Positions 54,844-63,673 of a stretch of 64,000 nucleotides of DNA are shown piece by piece. The DNA is from Hyphomicrobiales bacterium (GTDB lineage Bacteria > Pseudomonadota > Alphaproteobacteria > Rhizobiales > Rhizobiaceae), in the NCBI GenBank assembly GCA_900473685.1, contig UCNE01000009.1, positions 248,001-312,000 on the forward strand, read 5' to 3'. How positions within the stretch are numbered: position 1 is the first letter of the stretch; each line of letters opens with the position of its first letter. The notes under the pieces are model-generated. The model was not told the DNA's origin and ran no database searches. It worked only from the letters and a program-made list of their open reading frames with translations. The position numbers and the translations under genes were made by a program.

Positions 54844-56097
54844 TCAGGGCTTAATGAAAAAACGTTTGATCGGATGGTCGTTTTGGCCCCGTTGAAAATG
54901 CGCGAATGCCCGGTCAGTGGCGGATTCCACATCTGCTTGTCTGATATGCGTCGCCTTTACAATCTCCCGCCCAAATTCCTCGTCGGTCGTCGCCCCGTAT
55001 GCATTGCCGTGCGCGAGCATGTCCGCCATGGCCATTCTGTCTGAATGGATGATCAGTTTGCGGGCTGCTACAGCGTCCTGCACGACACCCGATCCCTGCA
55101 AGCCATACAGTGAGACGTCGTATGGCAGCAGAACGGCATCGACGGATTGGAAAAGAGAAATAAAATCAACCTGATGCATTACAGTTGGATGGCGCTCGAT
55201 ACTCACCTTCCCATCACTGGATGCAAAATAAGCCAAGTCCTTATAACTGCCGGATTCGCCAAAATCGTTGTCTGAGCCTTGGACAACAAACTGGATGTGC
55301 GGAGTGTCGCTCTGTGTCAGCTTTGCAGTGGCCTGCACGATGCCATGAAGTCGGCGGCTACCCTTTTCGGGTCGCGGAGCACCGAAAATTCCAACCCGGA
55401 ATGCGCGCTTGTCGGTTGTTTGACAGGACTGTGTTGACGTGAGCTCAACGCTGCAGGGAAGATAGAAATAGGGTTGAATCGCAAGGCCAAACTGCGCTTT
55501 CACGTACTCGGCGAATTCCCCAGACTCCGAGAAGAGGGCAATTCTATCGGAAGTCACTTTCGCTGCAAGACCCAGCGCCCGCTTGCGGATTGCGTCGTCG
55601 TGTTCGCCGAAGTCGGGGCTTAGGAACCGCAAGCAGATCGCCGGAGCAGCGGTTCCTAAGCGTTGGGCGACAGCTTGAGCAGCTTCAAGCATGTTCAGGT
55701 CGGCGGAGGGTATGATCACAAGGTCTTCGCGCCCGAGACCAATCCTTCGGCAGGTTTCAACCAGCGTGTCAGCTATGGGTTCCGGCGGGTGGAATGAAGA
55801 GTTGCCACGCGCGGCCAACTTCAGGAAAGCTGCGAGCTTCTGGCGGGCACTGCCGTACTTCGCCCGAGCCGAGAGCGTCGCCAGCTTGCTCGCATCTCGG
55901 CTGAATTTTCCAGCCGCAGGTCCAAGAAAATCGTCGTAGGTATCGCCGGTAAGCAGATGCAGTGAATGGTTCGGCAAAAGGCGCTGCAACGCCGGTATCT
56001 GCGTGTGGAAATGGCCGCGATTGCGAACCAGCTTCCTTTCAACGACTAGCATTTTGCGGATCTTTTGCTGCGCCGAAGCTTTAGGTTTTTCGTACAA
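54844..56097 (-). CDS. GT4-like glycosyltransferase
   Basis: Glycosyltransferase-like protein of 417 residues with a GT-B outline. The C-terminal half has VGIFGAPRPEKGSRRLHGIV and DAVLLPYDVSLYGLQGSGVV followed by DAVAARKLIIHSDRMAMADM, the nucleotide-sugar side of family 4-type enzymes. Start TTG 56097 has AAAGGA six bases ahead; ATG 56052 is the alternative (LVVERKLVRNRGHFHTQIPA). It is the first gene inside the island and is divergent from the FkbM gene. Substrates unknown, likely surface polysaccharide. Confidence 0.72.
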   Translation of the reverse strand: MYEKPKASAQQKIRKMLVVERKLVRNRGHFHTQIPALQRLLPNHSLHLLTGDTYDDFLGPAAGKFSRDASKLATLSARAKYGSARQKLAAFLKLAARGNSSFHPPEPIADTLVETCRRIGLGREDLVIIPSADLNMLEAAQAVAQRLGTAAPAICLRFLSPDFGEHDDAIRKRALGLAAKVTSDRIALFSESGEFAEYVKAQFGLAIQPYFYLPCSVELTSTQSCQTTDKRAFRVGIFGAPRPEKGSRRLHGIVQATAKLTQSDTPHIQFVVQGSDNDFGESGSYKDLAYFASSDGKVSIERHPTVMHQVDFISLFQSVDAVLLPYDVSLYGLQGSGVVQDAVAARKLIIHSDRMAMADMLAHGNAYGATTDEEFGREIVKATHIRQADVESATDRAFAHFQRGQNDHPIKRFFIKP

Positions 56098-56254
56098 TTG
56101 AAATCCTTTCGCCGTCGAGGCTTTAAGTCAATCCCGTGAATTTGGCGAGCCTGAATTTTCTAAGGCGGTTTCATATACGCAAGTTTCTTGCATTTCACTC
56201 ATGATTCACGTAGCGGTCACTTCAGAATTCAACTGCAAATTATAAGGTTACCAC

Positions 56255-56941
56255 GTGGGTATCAGAACTTGGTTGGGACTGAAGAAGAAACCCGTTTCCG
56301 TGGAGCGTCCGGCCTTCTGGAACGCGCACAGCTTTTCCCAGTTGCAGCAGGACCGTTGGGTTGTGGCGGAATTGGCCGGCAAACGCGGAGGCTTCTTTGT
56401 CGAGATAGGTGCCTTTGACGGTAAGCAGCTCAGCAACACATATTTGCTCGAAGCCGAGTATGATTGGAAGGGTATATTGGCGGAGCCTAACCCCTTGTTT
56501 GCCGATGGTATTCGTCAGATCAGGAAAGCTTCGCTCTACACCCAACCTGTCGATGCGGTTTCTGGTAAGTCGGTAACGATGCGTTTCGTGGCTGATCATC
56601 CTGAGCTTTCGTCCATGACCGACCATGCGTTCAAGGACCGCCACGCCGACACCAGGCGGAAGGAAAGCGTGGAGATTGTGCAAACGACAATCAGCCTCAA
56701 TGAACTGCTTGACGCCCATGGTGCGCCTGCGGATATCGATTTCATCAGCATCGACACCGAAGGCAATGAGCCAGAGATTCTTTCCACATTCGATTTCGAT
56801 CGATTTAACGTCCACCTGTTCTGCGTCGAGCACAACAACACCGACGCGAACGAGAACCTGGACAAAATCCTTCTCTCGAAAGGTTATGAGCGTGTGTATC
56901 GCGAGTGGTCGAGGTGGGATGCTTGGTATCGGAAGCGCTGA
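56255..56941 (+). CDS. FkbM-family methyltransferase
   Basis: FkbM-type SAM-dependent methyltransferase, 228 residues: GGFFVEIGAFDGKQLSNTYL is the SAM-binding motif, WKGILAEPNPLFADGI follows, and DIDFISIDTEGNEPEILSTF is the conserved acidic loop. It starts at GTG 56255 with AAGG seven bases upstream. FkbM proteins often O-methylate sugars in polysaccharides or lipids, consistent with neighbouring glycosyltransferase and fucose genes. Confidence 0.87.
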   Translation: MGIRTWLGLKKKPVSVERPAFWNAHSFSQLQQDRWVVAELAGKRGGFFVEIGAFDGKQLSNTYLLEAEYDWKGILAEPNPLFADGIRQIRKASLYTQPVDAVSGKSVTMRFVADHPELSSMTDHAFKDRHADTRRKESVEIVQTTISLNELLDAHGAPADIDFISIDTEGNEPEILSTFDFDRFNVHLFCVEHNNTDANENLDKILLSKGYERVYREWSRWDAWYRKR

Positions 56942-57009
56942 GCAAGGAAGGTGGCTGGGATGGTCTTAATGTCCCACGATCCGTTCTTTTTCGATCAAAG
57001 GCGTAGGTG

Positions 57010-57925
57010 ATGCGGATGCTGAAAAGGCTGCTTAAAAAGGTCGGGGGATCGCGTGTTCCCAGAGCCTACGGAAATCCTGCGGCACTCGATAAGGCGAGTA
57101 TCGTCATCGAGAGATAGAGAGATCATCTCCGATCCGCTCAACCTGTTAATCGCCAAGGTCCCCGCTGCCGGCTACGTTGACAGGGAAAATGCGCGATCCT
57201 GCACAATGACCACCGCGGTGCCGTCGAGGGCGATCTAGCCTACTACAAGGATTTCAGCGATATCCTCATCCTGAACCGCGGTGTTCACGAGCCGTTGGAG
57301 GAGTATTGTTTTCAGGAAATCTTGGAAAAATATCAAATCCACTTCGTCGCGTATGATAGAGCTCTGTGCGTACTGGGCTCACTATTCGATGTGGTTCCCG
57401 CAGAGCTTTCCCGATGCGCAATGTGTGATGGTCGAACCGGAGGAAATCAATCTGCGGTGTCGCCGGAACAACTTCAAGATCAATAACTATTCCGGCGAGT
57501 TCATCAAATCCTTTGTGGGCTCGAATGCTTTTCAGCTGGATGATTTTTCCACCAGTCGCAAGATGGATCGTCTCGATATCCTGCATTCAGATATTCAAGG
57601 ATACGAAGTCGAGATGCTGCGGGGCGGTGAAAACTTCCTCAGCGAAAACCGGGCCGACTACGTTTTCATTTCGATGCATAGCCAGAGCCTGCACGCCGAA
57701 GTCGCGGATCTTCTCAGCGGCTATGGATACAGGATTGAGGTCTCTTCGGATTTTGACAATCAGTCGACAAGCCTCGACGGTTTTATCTTGGCCTCATCTC
57801 GGAATGTTGCTCCGGTCTTCGCTGGTTTCTCACCCCTTGGGCGTCTCGATATTGCAGCGGCCGATCCAAGACAACTCGTCGCATATCTCGACTCCGCCAT
57901 AACGTTTGGTGAGCCTCGGCAATGA
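57010..57925 (+). pseudogene. FkbM-family methyltransferase, frameshifted
   Basis: Broken FkbM-type gene whose pieces lie in alternating frames. Piece 1 (from ATG 57010 to stop 57115) gives MRMLKRLLKKVGGSRVPRAY. Piece 2, in the +1 frame, gives EIISDPLNLLIAKVPAAGYV. Piece 3, back in the first frame, gives LAYYKDFSDILILNRGVHEP. Piece 4, in the +1 frame, gives MIELCAYWAHYSMWFPQSFP, VEPEEINLRCRRNNF and HSDIQGYEVEMLRGGENFLS, which is FkbM-like. Three frame changes make it nonfunctional. It differs clearly from the gene at 56255, so it is not a recent duplicate. Confidence 0.82.
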
Positions 57926-58168
57926 ATCGAGTGAGACGTTGCTCTTGGCCCCTGCAACACCACACATTCATGTTTTGTCGGATAAATCTGCCTCAGCTTG
58001 CTCGACGCGCTCGTTGTACTGGCCCATTCCACGCGGGAATCGCGTTCCCGACAGAGCGAGACTGTTCAGACCACTGCAGCAACTCTCAGTCTCCTCGACC
58101 ATAAAAGGTTGCTTGCGAGCCATGACAAGTTGTAGACAACGAACGCTTGTTAGATAGTGAGGGTCGGT
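57926..58168. other. Intergenic region before gmd
   Basis: About 240 bases without a gene. It has a small hairpin CGGGAA-TCGCG-TTCCCG at 58034-58050 and, at the end, the GAGGG Shine-Dalgarno of gmd. A gmd-fcl promoter probably lies here. Confidence 0.45.
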
Positions 58169-59230
58169 TTGACAAAGACAGCATTGATTACCGGTGTAAC
58201 GGGTCAGGACGGCGCCTATTTGGCCCGGCTTCTGCTCGACAAGGGTTACACAGTTCACGGCGTCAAACGGCGTTCTTCGTCGTTCAATACCGGCCGCATT
58301 GAAGGCATATATCAAGATCCGCACGAGGCGGATCCGCGTTTCATCTTGCACTATGGTGACATGACGGATGCAACCAATCTGATCCGGATCGTGCAGGAAA
58401 CGCAGCCCGACGAAATCTACAATCTTGCCGCGCAGAGTCATGTGCAGGTTTCTTTCGAGACACCGGAATACACGGCAAACGCGGATGGCACGGGCACGCT
58501 CCGCCTCCTGGAGGCGATCCGCATTCTTGGGCTCGAAAAGAAAAGCCGTTTCTATCAAGCATCGACATCCGAGCTTTATGGGCTTGTGCAGGAAGTACCC
58601 CAGAGTGAAAAAACGCCTTTCTATCCGCGATCTCCTTATGCAGTGGCAAAGCTTTATGCTTACTGGATCGTCGTGAACTACCGCGAGGCTTACGGCATGC
58701 ATGCCTCAAACGGCATCCTGTTCAATCACGAAAGTCCGCTGCGCGGAGAGACCTTCGTCACGCGCAAGATTACCCGTGCCGTGGCAGCGATCGCCCTTGG
58801 CAAGCAGGAAAAGCTCTACCTTGGAAACCTCAATGCGCAACGGGATTGGGGCCACGCGAAGGATTACGTCCAGGGGATGTGGCTCATGCTGCAACAGGAT
58901 GTGCCGGATGATTATGTTCTCGCCACCGGCAAGACCACCGAGGTACGCCAGTTTGTTGAGTGGGCGTTCAAGGATGTGGGCATCGATATCGTTTGGAAGG
59001 GGACCGGGATCGACGAAAAAGGCTATGATGCCGTGACCGGAAACACGCTTGTCGAAGTTGATCGCCGGTATTTCCGGCCGACCGAAGTCGAGCTACTGCT
59101 CGGCGATCCTACCAAGGCCAAGGAAAAACTTGGATGGGTTCACGACACCAGCGTGCGTGAATTAGTGTCGGAGATGGTCAGGGAAGACTACGATCTCCTG
59201 CAAGCTTCCGCGGTTACAAAGGGCGTCTGA
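58169..59230 (+). CDS. gmd: GDP-mannose 4,6-dehydratase
   Basis: Gmd, about 353 residues, which converts GDP-D-mannose to GDP-4-keto-6-deoxy-D-mannose. The Rossmann motif is [20 protein letters not shown]; the active site includes [20 protein letters not shown] and [13 protein letters not shown] (YxxxK); [20 protein letters not shown] and [20 protein letters not shown] are diagnostic. TTG 58169, five bases after GAGGG, gives the usual MTKTALITG start; GTG 58157 is the alternative. The stop overlaps the fcl ATG (TGATG). Confidence 0.96.
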   Translation: MTKTALITGVTGQDGAYLARLLLDKGYTVHGVKRRSSSFNTGRIEGIYQDPHEADPRFILHYGDMTDATNLIRIVQETQPDEIYNLAAQSHVQVSFETPEYTANADGTGTLRLLEAIRILGLEKKSRFYQASTSELYGLVQEVPQSEKTPFYPRSPYAVAKLYAYWIVVNYREAYGMHASNGILFNHESPLRGETFVTRKITRAVAAIALGKQEKLYLGNLNAQRDWGHAKDYVQGMWLMLQQDVPDDYVLATGKTTEVRQFVEWAFKDVGIDIVWKGTGIDEKGYDAVTGNTLVEVDRRYFRPTEVELLLGDPTKAKEKLGWVHDTSVRELVSEMVREDYDLLQASAVTKGV

Positions 59231-60171
59231 TGTTTGAGCTGGCGGGCAAGCGCGTTTGGGTCGCGGGCCACCGCGGGATGGTGGGCAGTGCGGTCGTCCG
59301 GCGGCTTGCTTCCGAGGCATGCGAAGTGGTGACTGCTGACCGCAGCACCGTTGACCTCAAACGCCAGTCGCAGGTGGAAGCCTATCTCAAGGATATCAAG
59401 CCCGATGCGATCGTTCTGGCTGCGGCAAAAGTTGGTGGCATACTTGCCAATAATACCTATCCTGCAGACTTCCTCTATGACAACCTGATGATCGAAGCCA
59501 ACATCATGCAGGCAGCCCACGAAAATAACGTTGGGCGTCTGTTGTTTCTCGGTTCCAGCTGTATCTATCCGAAACTGAACGTGCAGCCGATTACCGAAGA
59601 CTCATTGTTGACCGGGCCGCTTGAACCCACAAATGAAGCCTACGCAATCGCCAAGATTGCTGGGATAAAAATGGCGCAGGCTTATCGCCGGCAACATGGC
59701 CATGACTACATTTCGGCGATGCCGACAAATCTTTATGGACCGGGCGATAACTTCGATCTGAATTCAAGCCACGTCATTCCAGCTCTTATACGTAAAGCCC
59801 ATGAAGCCAAGCTCAATGGTGACAAGGAAGTCGTTGTCTGGGGGACGGGTTCACCGCGCCGGGAGTTTCTGCATGCCGACGATTGTGCCGACGCACTGGT
59901 ATTTCTTTTGAGGACCTATTCGGGCGATCAACATGTGAACGTTGGGTACGGCGATGATGTGACAATCTTGGAGCTTACAGAAATCGTTTGTGGTGTGGTT
60001 GGCTTTACGGGCAAGGTCGTTCAGGATTTGTCCAAACCGGACGGCACACCGCGCAAACTGATGAGTTCGGATAAACTGAGAAGCATGGGGTGGTCGCCGT
60101 CAATCCCGTTGCGGACGGGAATTGAAAGCACGTATGGATGGTTCTTAGAGACCCATGCGAAAAGATATTGA
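59230..60171 (+). CDS. fcl: GDP-L-fucose synthase
   Basis: Fcl/WcaG, 313 residues, an epimerase-reductase that completes GDP-L-fucose from the Gmd product. Motifs are VWVAGHRGMVGSAVVRRLAS, FLGSSCIYPKLNVQPITEDS, NEAYAIAKIAGIKMAQAYRR and MPTNLYGPGDNFDLNSSHVI. It is coupled to gmd by a one-base overlap. Together they give the island the ability to supply fucose to surface polysaccharide; no fucosyltransferase is certain. Confidence 0.97.
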   Translation: MFELAGKRVWVAGHRGMVGSAVVRRLASEACEVVTADRSTVDLKRQSQVEAYLKDIKPDAIVLAAAKVGGILANNTYPADFLYDNLMIEANIMQAAHENNVGRLLFLGSSCIYPKLNVQPITEDSLLTGPLEPTNEAYAIAKIAGIKMAQAYRRQHGHDYISAMPTNLYGPGDNFDLNSSHVIPALIRKAHEAKLNGDKEVVVWGTGSPRREFLHADDCADALVFLLRTYSGDQHVNVGYGDDVTILELTEIVCGVVGFTGKVVQDLSKPDGTPRKLMSSDKLRSMGWSPSIPLRTGIESTYGWFLETHAKRY

Positions 60172-60186
60172 TGGTCAGACTGGCTG

Positions 60187-60300
60187 ATGGCCGCCGCTCT
60201 CGTTATGCCGTGGTGTGACACCCATGCAATGACGCAGCATCTGGTCGAGATATCCCGAAACGTCGTCGATAATGCACGCGCCATTCTCGGCTGGTATTAA
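60187..60300 (+). pseudogene. IS630-like transposase fragment
   Basis: Short remnant reading ALVMPWCDTHAMTQHLVEIS and RNVVDNARAIL, matching the segment of IS630-family DDE transposases that precedes the second Asp (usual continuation LLDQAGWH is lost; here GWY then stop). It sits between fcl and the right att-like repeat. Only about 35 residues remain. Recognition is from pattern memory. Confidence 0.58.
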
Positions 60301-60303
60301 TCG

Positions 60304-60319
60304 GTCTCCCGCTACCAAC
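60304..60319 (+). repeat. Direct repeat att-like, right copy
   Basis: TCTCCCGCTACCAACC, identical to the tRNA 3' end at 54206-54221. Interpreted as attR. No tRNA body is present here. Confidence 0.85.
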
Positions 60320-60428
60320 CCTCTTCTCAAGATTTTGTTCTGCCGCCAACCGCCGGGTTTCTCGGTGTTCTGACGTGGCAACTGCAACCTTCATTGTTGA
60401 ATGGGGACATCGTTGTGGCTGGTCACTG

Positions 60429-61445
60429 TCAAACCACGCCGCCCGCAGCCTTTGCAAACTGGACATATTTCTCAGCCAGCCCGTCCTGCAGCCGGTCGAT
60501 CATCAGGAGCGAGATCTGGAAGGCCGTGTCGAGGTCGGGCGTTTGGCCTGTCAGTTCGGCGAGATAGATCACTTCGGCATCGTATTGATCCGGAGCTTTC
60601 GTGACCTCGTGCAGAAACGTTCGCAATGCCAGCCGGGCATTCGCCGTCTGCGCATTCCGGCGCTCTGTTTCGGCAAGAGGAAGGGCGGTGAGGAAGATGT
60701 GGACGTCGATGAACCGCAGAAGGGCGGAAAAGTGTTCTGCCGTGTCTGGCAATCCCGCCTGACGGTAGAGGCTGGTTTTGGCTTCCTCCAGCGAGCCGCG
60801 GCTCGCCCAGCGGCCAAGGTCATAGCGGTAGATCGTCGAAGCGTCGGCTAGAAATTTTCCGGAGGCGCAGAGCGCAAAACTCAAGGCCCAGTCACAATAG
60901 CCGCCGCGCGTCGGGTGGGCTTGCGAGAACAGCGAAAACAGTCCTTTGAAGAGATCGGAACGGTAGGTGCTGTAGTAGAGCCCGTTATTGCCGTTGGCCT
61001 TGCCATTATACTCGAGCAGCCGGCCACCGGCATCCTCTGCGGTGATCGAAAATCGATCGGTCTGCTGCACGCCCTTGTCGTTCGTCCAGACGAATGTTTG
61101 TGGACGAACCGCGGCCACATCATCCGGCAGGTTCGCAAGGTCGATCGGCTGCTTGTTATCGAGACCATAGATCTCGTCATCGTCGCCCATCGGCATCAGG
61201 AAGGGCGTTTCGACCTTCGAGAGGGCATAGGCCATGTTCTGCAGGCCGCTATCTCCGTCCGGGACGACATAGGTCAGGCGTGGATGGCTGTTTTCGTAGT
61301 GCGCGCGTTTTTGCGGGTCGCCGGAATTGTCGGAAACGACCAGCCGGCAATCTCGCTTGTCCGCATAGATCAGCGCGGTTTCGATCGCACCGGCGGAATG
61401 GCGCAGATCGCGGTTGCTGGGCATGCAGAGGGTGAGCTGTGTCAT
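60429..61445 (-). CDS. Family-2-like glycosyltransferase
   Basis: GT-A type glycosyltransferase of 338 residues. It begins MTQLTLCMPSNRDLRHSAGA, has CRLVVSDNSGDPQKRAHYE, and the acidic metal site in FLMPMGDDDEIYGL. The second half (FSQAHPTRGGYCDWALSFAL) is helical. It lies just outside the right att-like repeat. Divergent from the O-GlcNAc-transferase-like gene; the two may modify the same glycan or protein. Confidence 0.78.
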   Translation of the reverse strand: MTQLTLCMPSNRDLRHSAGAIETALIYADKRDCRLVVSDNSGDPQKRAHYENSHPRLTYVVPDGDSGLQNMAYALSKVETPFLMPMGDDDEIYGLDNKQPIDLANLPDDVAAVRPQTFVWTNDKGVQQTDRFSITAEDAGGRLLEYNGKANGNNGLYYSTYRSDLFKGLFSLFSQAHPTRGGYCDWALSFALCASGKFLADASTIYRYDLGRWASRGSLEEAKTSLYRQAGLPDTAEHFSALLRFIDVHIFLTALPLAETERRNAQTANARLALRTFLHEVTKAPDQYDAEVIYLAELTGQTPDLDTAFQISLLMIDRLQDGLAEKYVQFAKAAGGVV

Positions 61446-61581
61446 CAGGCGTGTCCACGCGGATTGAGGTCTCCCGCTGGTAGCTCACGTCGGGTGTGCG
61501 AGGCTTGCGTCGAGCCGGTCCAGCCTTGCACCAGCCGGTTTCGCTACCAATAGCTTTTCAGTGGATACGTCTGGACCATCG

Positions 61582-63273
61582 ATGTCGGCATCTCTTTCAA
61601 AAGCGCTCGGTTTTTACAACGCAGGTCAATATGACAAGGCATTGGGCATCCTGTCGCCCGCCCGCCGGCAACCCTTCGGGCAGAACGAAATGCTGCTGAT
61701 TGCCCAATGTTATGCAAAGACAGAGAAATTTGCCGAAGCGGCCGCGTTCTACATCAAGGCGGCCGAACTGGGCGGTCCCAAACAGGCGATGCTGCGGGCG
61801 CTTGCGGCGAATATGCTGCAGGAAGCAGATGATTCGTTCTCCTCCTTGAACATAGCCCGGCTTGCCGCCAAATCCGGCGCATTCGATACCAATGCCGAAG
61901 AAACCTATCGCCGTTACCTGCATGAGTTTCTGTGCCTCGACGAGGCGCAAATGGATGACCAGCGATTTCTGGACCGGTTGAAAGCCGGGGATGAACGCTA
62001 TCTGGGTGCAGAGTTTCCGCATCGGCATATCGGTTGGTGCAGCGACGAAAGCATCAATGCGCGCCAGACAAAGATCCATGACGCGGTGGCCTTCACACAG
62101 GCGTCAAGAGCGGCCAGGCGCGCGGTGCCGCACAGCTTTTTCGGCAGGATCAGGATCGGTTATCTCTCTGCGGATTTCAGCGATCAGCATGCGACGATGC
62201 GTCTGTTCCAGAGCGCATTGCTGCAGCATGACCGCGACCGGTTCGACATTTCGCTCTTTTGTTGTACCGGCGACGACCTGATCCAGCTCGACAAAGGATC
62301 ACGCAGCACCTATCCCGGCCTCCAGCGTATCGGCCATCTTTCGGACCAGGATGCGGCAGCGCTGATCCGCCGCTCGGGCATCGATATCCTTGTTGATCTC
62401 AAGGGGCATACGAAGGGTTCGCGTGCGGGGTTGCTCAATCATGGCGCTGCACCGATCCAGGTTGCCTATCTCGGCTTTCCCGGATCGGGGACCGGCATCG
62501 ATTGCGACTATATCCTCACGGACGCCGTTGTGACGCCGGAAACGAGCCGGCCATTCTATCATGAAAAGTTCTGCCTGCTCCCGGACAGCTATCAGGCCAA
62601 TGACAATGTCGGCCGTCCGCTGCCGCCCGCCACGCCGCGCAGCGCGCTCGGCCTGCCGGAAGGCCGCATCGTCTTTGCCTCGTTCAACGCCCACCGCAAG
62701 ATCAAGCCGGTGACGGCGGAGATCTGGGCGGATATTCTGCGGAAAACGGATGACAGCCTGTTATGGGTCATGTGCTCCAACGGCTTTGCGCGCGACAACC
62801 TGATGTGCTGGATGGAAAAGGCAGGCATCGCCGCTGACCGGATCATTTTCGCTGACCCGGCCGCCTATCCGGATCACATTGCCCGCCTGCAGGCGGCAGA
62901 CATCGGGCTCGATACGTTTCCCTGCAACGGCCATACGACGACATCCGATAAATTATGGGCGGGCCTGCCGGTGCCGACGTTCAGGGGCACGCACTTTGCC
63001 TCGCGGGTCACGGAAAGCCTGTTGCGGGCGCTCGGGGTTGGTGAGCTGGTTGCGGATACGCCGGAACGTTACGTCGATCTCTGCGTCTCGCTGGCTGAAA
63101 ATCCGGGTGAATTGCATGCTGTAAAGGACAAGATTGCCGCGCAGCGCATGGTCGCGCCGTTGTTTGATACGACACGTTTCATCCGCCATCTGGAAAAAGC
63201 ATTCGAGCTGATGATCGAGCGTGCCCGCAATGGTCAGGAGCCGGATCATATGGCCGTGCCCGCCATCGCATAG
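61582..63273 (+). CDS. TPR / O-GlcNAc-transferase-like protein (GT41)
   Basis: Protein of about 563 residues with N-terminal TPR-like helices (AQCYAKTEKFAEAAAFYIKA) and a C-terminal domain of the GT41/SPINDLY class: RIRIGYLSADFSDQHATMRL, GIDILVDLKGHTKGSRAGLL, IQVAYLGFPGSGTGIDCDYI, FASFNAHRKIKPVTAEIWAD and CNGHTTTSDKLWAGLPVPTF. Such enzymes transfer GlcNAc or related sugars to proteins or glycans. ATG 61582 is preferred; GTG 61561 is possible but lacks a ribosome site. Confidence 0.88.
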   Translation: MSASLSKALGFYNAGQYDKALGILSPARRQPFGQNEMLLIAQCYAKTEKFAEAAAFYIKAAELGGPKQAMLRALAANMLQEADDSFSSLNIARLAAKSGAFDTNAEETYRRYLHEFLCLDEAQMDDQRFLDRLKAGDERYLGAEFPHRHIGWCSDESINARQTKIHDAVAFTQASRAARRAVPHSFFGRIRIGYLSADFSDQHATMRLFQSALLQHDRDRFDISLFCCTGDDLIQLDKGSRSTYPGLQRIGHLSDQDAAALIRRSGIDILVDLKGHTKGSRAGLLNHGAAPIQVAYLGFPGSGTGIDCDYILTDAVVTPETSRPFYHEKFCLLPDSYQANDNVGRPLPPATPRSALGLPEGRIVFASFNAHRKIKPVTAEIWADILRKTDDSLLWVMCSNGFARDNLMCWMEKAGIAADRIIFADPAAYPDHIARLQAADIGLDTFPCNGHTTTSDKLWAGLPVPTFRGTHFASRVTESLLRALGVGELVADTPERYVDLCVSLAENPGELHAVKDKIAAQRMVAPLFDTTRFIRHLEKAFELMIERARNGQEPDHMAVPAIA

Positions 63274-63329
63274 GAAGCCGAAGGCGGCCGCTCTGCGGAC
63301 TATAAACCAACTGCTGCCAGGATCGATCA

Positions 63330-63554
63330 TCAGGACTGCAGGATTTTCTCGATCATGGTGGTGGATTCGTTGATGCCGCAGAGTTCGTAGGCACCTGTTT
63401 CTTCCACCTGGCGGCAAACGAAATTGACCCTGGCTTCGTCATGGCCGAGTGCGACAAGCAGGGTCTCGCGCAATCCTATTGCCGTTAAAAGCGTCGGTTC
63501 CCGCAGGAGTTGCCCCTCCCGCCATGAACTCAGGCGTACGGTGACTGGCATCAT
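63330..63554 (-). CDS. Small hypothetical protein
   Basis: Protein of 74 residues (MMPVTVRLSSWREGQLLREP, RVNFVCRQVEETGAYELCGI) with two Cys. AAGGAG lies seven bases before its ATG, which supports translation. No family recognised. Confidence 0.55.
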   Translation of the reverse strand: MMPVTVRLSSWREGQLLREPTLLTAIGLRETLLVALGHDEARVNFVCRQVEETGAYELCGINESTTMIEKILQS

Positions 63555-63673
63555 GGTGATTCTCCTTGCGGTTATCCTACCACAAAGCGGATCAAAACAT
63601 CAGCGCCCGGGTTTCCGGGAGCAACGTTGGGTGGTGACGCATCTGCGCAACAACGAACACCTCGCGATGAGGG

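Larger units (their letters stand above)
54206..60319. mobile_element. Putative tRNA-integrated genomic island, 6.1 kb
   Basis: Region bounded by identical 16-base copies of the tRNA 3' end. It contains a transposase fragment at each border, a glycosyltransferase, an intact and a broken FkbM-type gene, gmd and fcl. No integrase is present, so the island is probably immobile or was left after partial deletion. Codon and base composition look less GC-rich than the flanks in the 54.2-57.9 kb part. Boundaries rest on the repeats; no comparison with an empty site was possible. Confidence 0.7.

Noticed and set aside
61477..61549. Stretch GGTAGCTCACG...GGTTTCGCTACCA that looks like a tRNA outline
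   Set aside because: GGTAGC and GCTACC only pair with each other; there is no anticodon or T arm, so it is not a tRNA.
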